Shown here: positions 24,498 to 25,695 of the stretch, piece by piece
Numbering within the stretch: the first letter of the stretch is position 1
Layout of the letters: each line of letters begins with the position of its first letter
Virus record (IMG/VR): IMGVR_UViG_3300027865_000042
Coordinates: 1-25,695 of that record
Direction: 5' to 3' (one strand)
From: a virus
DNA length: 25,695 nt
Made by a program: the position numbers and the translations under genes
Notes under the pieces: generated by a model
What the model saw: the letters and a program-made list of their open reading frames with translations, nothing else
Told to the model about the DNA's origin: nothing
Database searches by the model: none

Positions 24498-24728
24498 ATG
24501 TCAAATGACCAGCAACACGAACTCTGGGAATTTATCGGCGCAGCTAAAACTCGTTTCGAATCTGGAGATAAAAAATTCGATGAACTAAAAACGATGCTAT
24601 CAGATCTTATTGACGAAGTGCGCACATACAACCAAAAGGTAGACAACCATTTGTGGCTGCATGCGAGAATAAATAAAATAATCGTAACAGCTATATCGGC
24701 TTTGATAGCAGTATTTTGGCCTCAATGA
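24498..24728 (+). CDS. Small coiled-coil membrane protein, holin/XhlA-like, 76 aa
   Basis: The N-terminal 55 residues are an amphipathic charged helix (FESGDKKFDELKTMLSDLID), followed by one hydrophobic segment at about 58-74 (NKIIVTAISALIAVFWPQ end). This order matches phage XhlA-type proteins that work with a holin in lysis, though many small phage membrane proteins look alike. GATAGG is a modest SD. The endolysin-type peptidase gene runs toward it from the other strand and the two coding ends overlap by seven bases, so lysis is a reasonable guess. Confidence 0.6.
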   Translation: MSNDQQHELWEFIGAAKTRFESGDKKFDELKTMLSDLIDEVRTYNQKVDNHLWLHARINKIIVTAISALIAVFWPQ

Positions 24729-25105
24729 TAGATACACGACAACTTTTCAGAATACGACCAAATCACGCTTCCTGGCTTATCAGGAGCGGCGTCAAAATGT
24801 AAAAAACTATATGCGACGCCAAAACGCGTGATACCTGTGCGCATGGCGGCAGTCATTAATAGGTACCTGTCTCTATTGTTCGATATCTTTACATCCACAG
24901 CGAACCCGCTCATGTGCGCCGATGTTTTTGAGGCACCAGGTAACGTCGCGTTGTACAAAGCACAACGATACCCACTGTTAATGATCATAGGCCGACCGTA
25001 TAGTGCCCTTACATCCTCTAAAATTTGCAGGAATGCGGAGTTAATACCTTCTTCGCCGCAACAGGAACAGTCAAGTTCATGGCTACGAAAATGTTTAGAT
25101 TCCAT
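24722..25105 (-). CDS. M15-type D-Ala-D-Ala carboxypeptidase/endopeptidase, probable endolysin, 127 aa
   Basis: Zinc peptidases of this family (Peptidase_M15_3 type) cut peptidoglycan cross-links. Residues 62-71, SAHMSGFAVD, give zinc ligands His64 and Asp71; FLHFD (101-105) gives the third ligand His103. NSGYRCALYN (43-52) is the usual substrate-side segment. At 127 aa it is a single catalytic domain with no signal peptide or wall-binding domain, so it would need a holin. The ATG at 25105 has GAAAGG upstream on the minus strand, and an imperfect-free 13-bp hairpin lies just before that. It is convergent with the membrane-protein gene. Confidence 0.9.
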   Translation of the reverse strand: MESKHFRSHELDCSCCGEEGINSAFLQILEDVRALYGRPMIINSGYRCALYNATLPGASKTSAHMSGFAVDVKISNNRDRYLLMTAAMRTGITRFGVAYSFLHFDAAPDKPGSVIWSYSEKLSCIYH

Positions 25106-25118
25106 AATGAACCCTTTC

Positions 25119-25154
25119 TTGGCCTCAGAGCCAATTAAAAAGCTCTGAGGCCAA
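25119..25154 (-). terminator. 13-bp perfect hairpin between the PA-repeat gene and the endolysin
   Basis: TTGGCCTCAGAGC (25119-25131) pairs perfectly with GCTCTGAGGCCAA (25142-25154) across a 10-base A/T-rich loop. Read leftward it is followed by AAGAAAGG, the endolysin SD, not by a T run, so it may stabilise or separate transcripts more than terminate them. For rightward transcription only TTTAG follows. Confidence 0.5.
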
Positions 25155-25160
25155 TTTAGA

Positions 25161-25695
<535 letters not shown>

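Overview
The window is a piece of a tailed-phage genome (or a prophage-like contig) with a short-tailed, P22-like virion module. The evidence is the gene order: large terminase, P22-type portal, acidic scaffold, P22-type coat protein, gp4-like connector, gp10-like tail nozzle, then three long coiled or amphipathic proteins in the position of ejection proteins. Shine-Dalgarno sites are strong (AGGAGG/AAGGAG) and promoters look like ordinary sigma70 promoters, so the host is a bacterium, probably Gram-negative by virion type. The host genus cannot be read from the sequence. No integrase, repressor, polymerase, tail needle or tailspike was recognised. Both window edges fall inside in-frame tandem repeats, so this is probably a contig that stopped at repeats.

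Layout. 1-3959 is an accessory block read leftward. It holds a protein made mostly of 9-residue repeats (running off the left edge, with its own strong promoter), a 139-residue unknown, a 720-bp repeat-rich non-coding region, a 117-residue phage protein, a large pentapeptide-repeat protein and two tiny genes. The non-coding region carries about eleven GTCCATTA-type sites arranged in opposite orientations around an AT-rich core, which looks like an origin or control region. 3960-4225 is a divergent control region with back-to-back promoters and an inverted repeat touching both -35 boxes.

4226-24728 is read rightward: a small-terminase-like helix-turn-helix protein whose mRNA looks leaderless, small accessory genes, then the packaging, head, connector, tail and ejection genes, mostly overlapping or a few bases apart. 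An internal promoter followed by a 5' hairpin lies just after the coat gene. A long hairpin with a Shine-Dalgarno-like loop follows the last ejection gene. A holin- or XhlA-like small membrane protein closes the block. From the right edge back to 24722 the genes run leftward: an unknown protein with a (Pro-Ala)n tract, and an M15-type peptidoglycan peptidase (endolysin) that meets the membrane-protein gene tail to tail.

The main theme is repeat expansion in coding sequence. Units of 27, 15, 6, 3, 66, 72 and 48 bases, all multiples of three, occur in at least eight genes. The pentapeptide array sits between two identical 36-bp copies of a ribosome-binding-site-plus-start segment, so loss of the array by recombination would leave the next gene intact.
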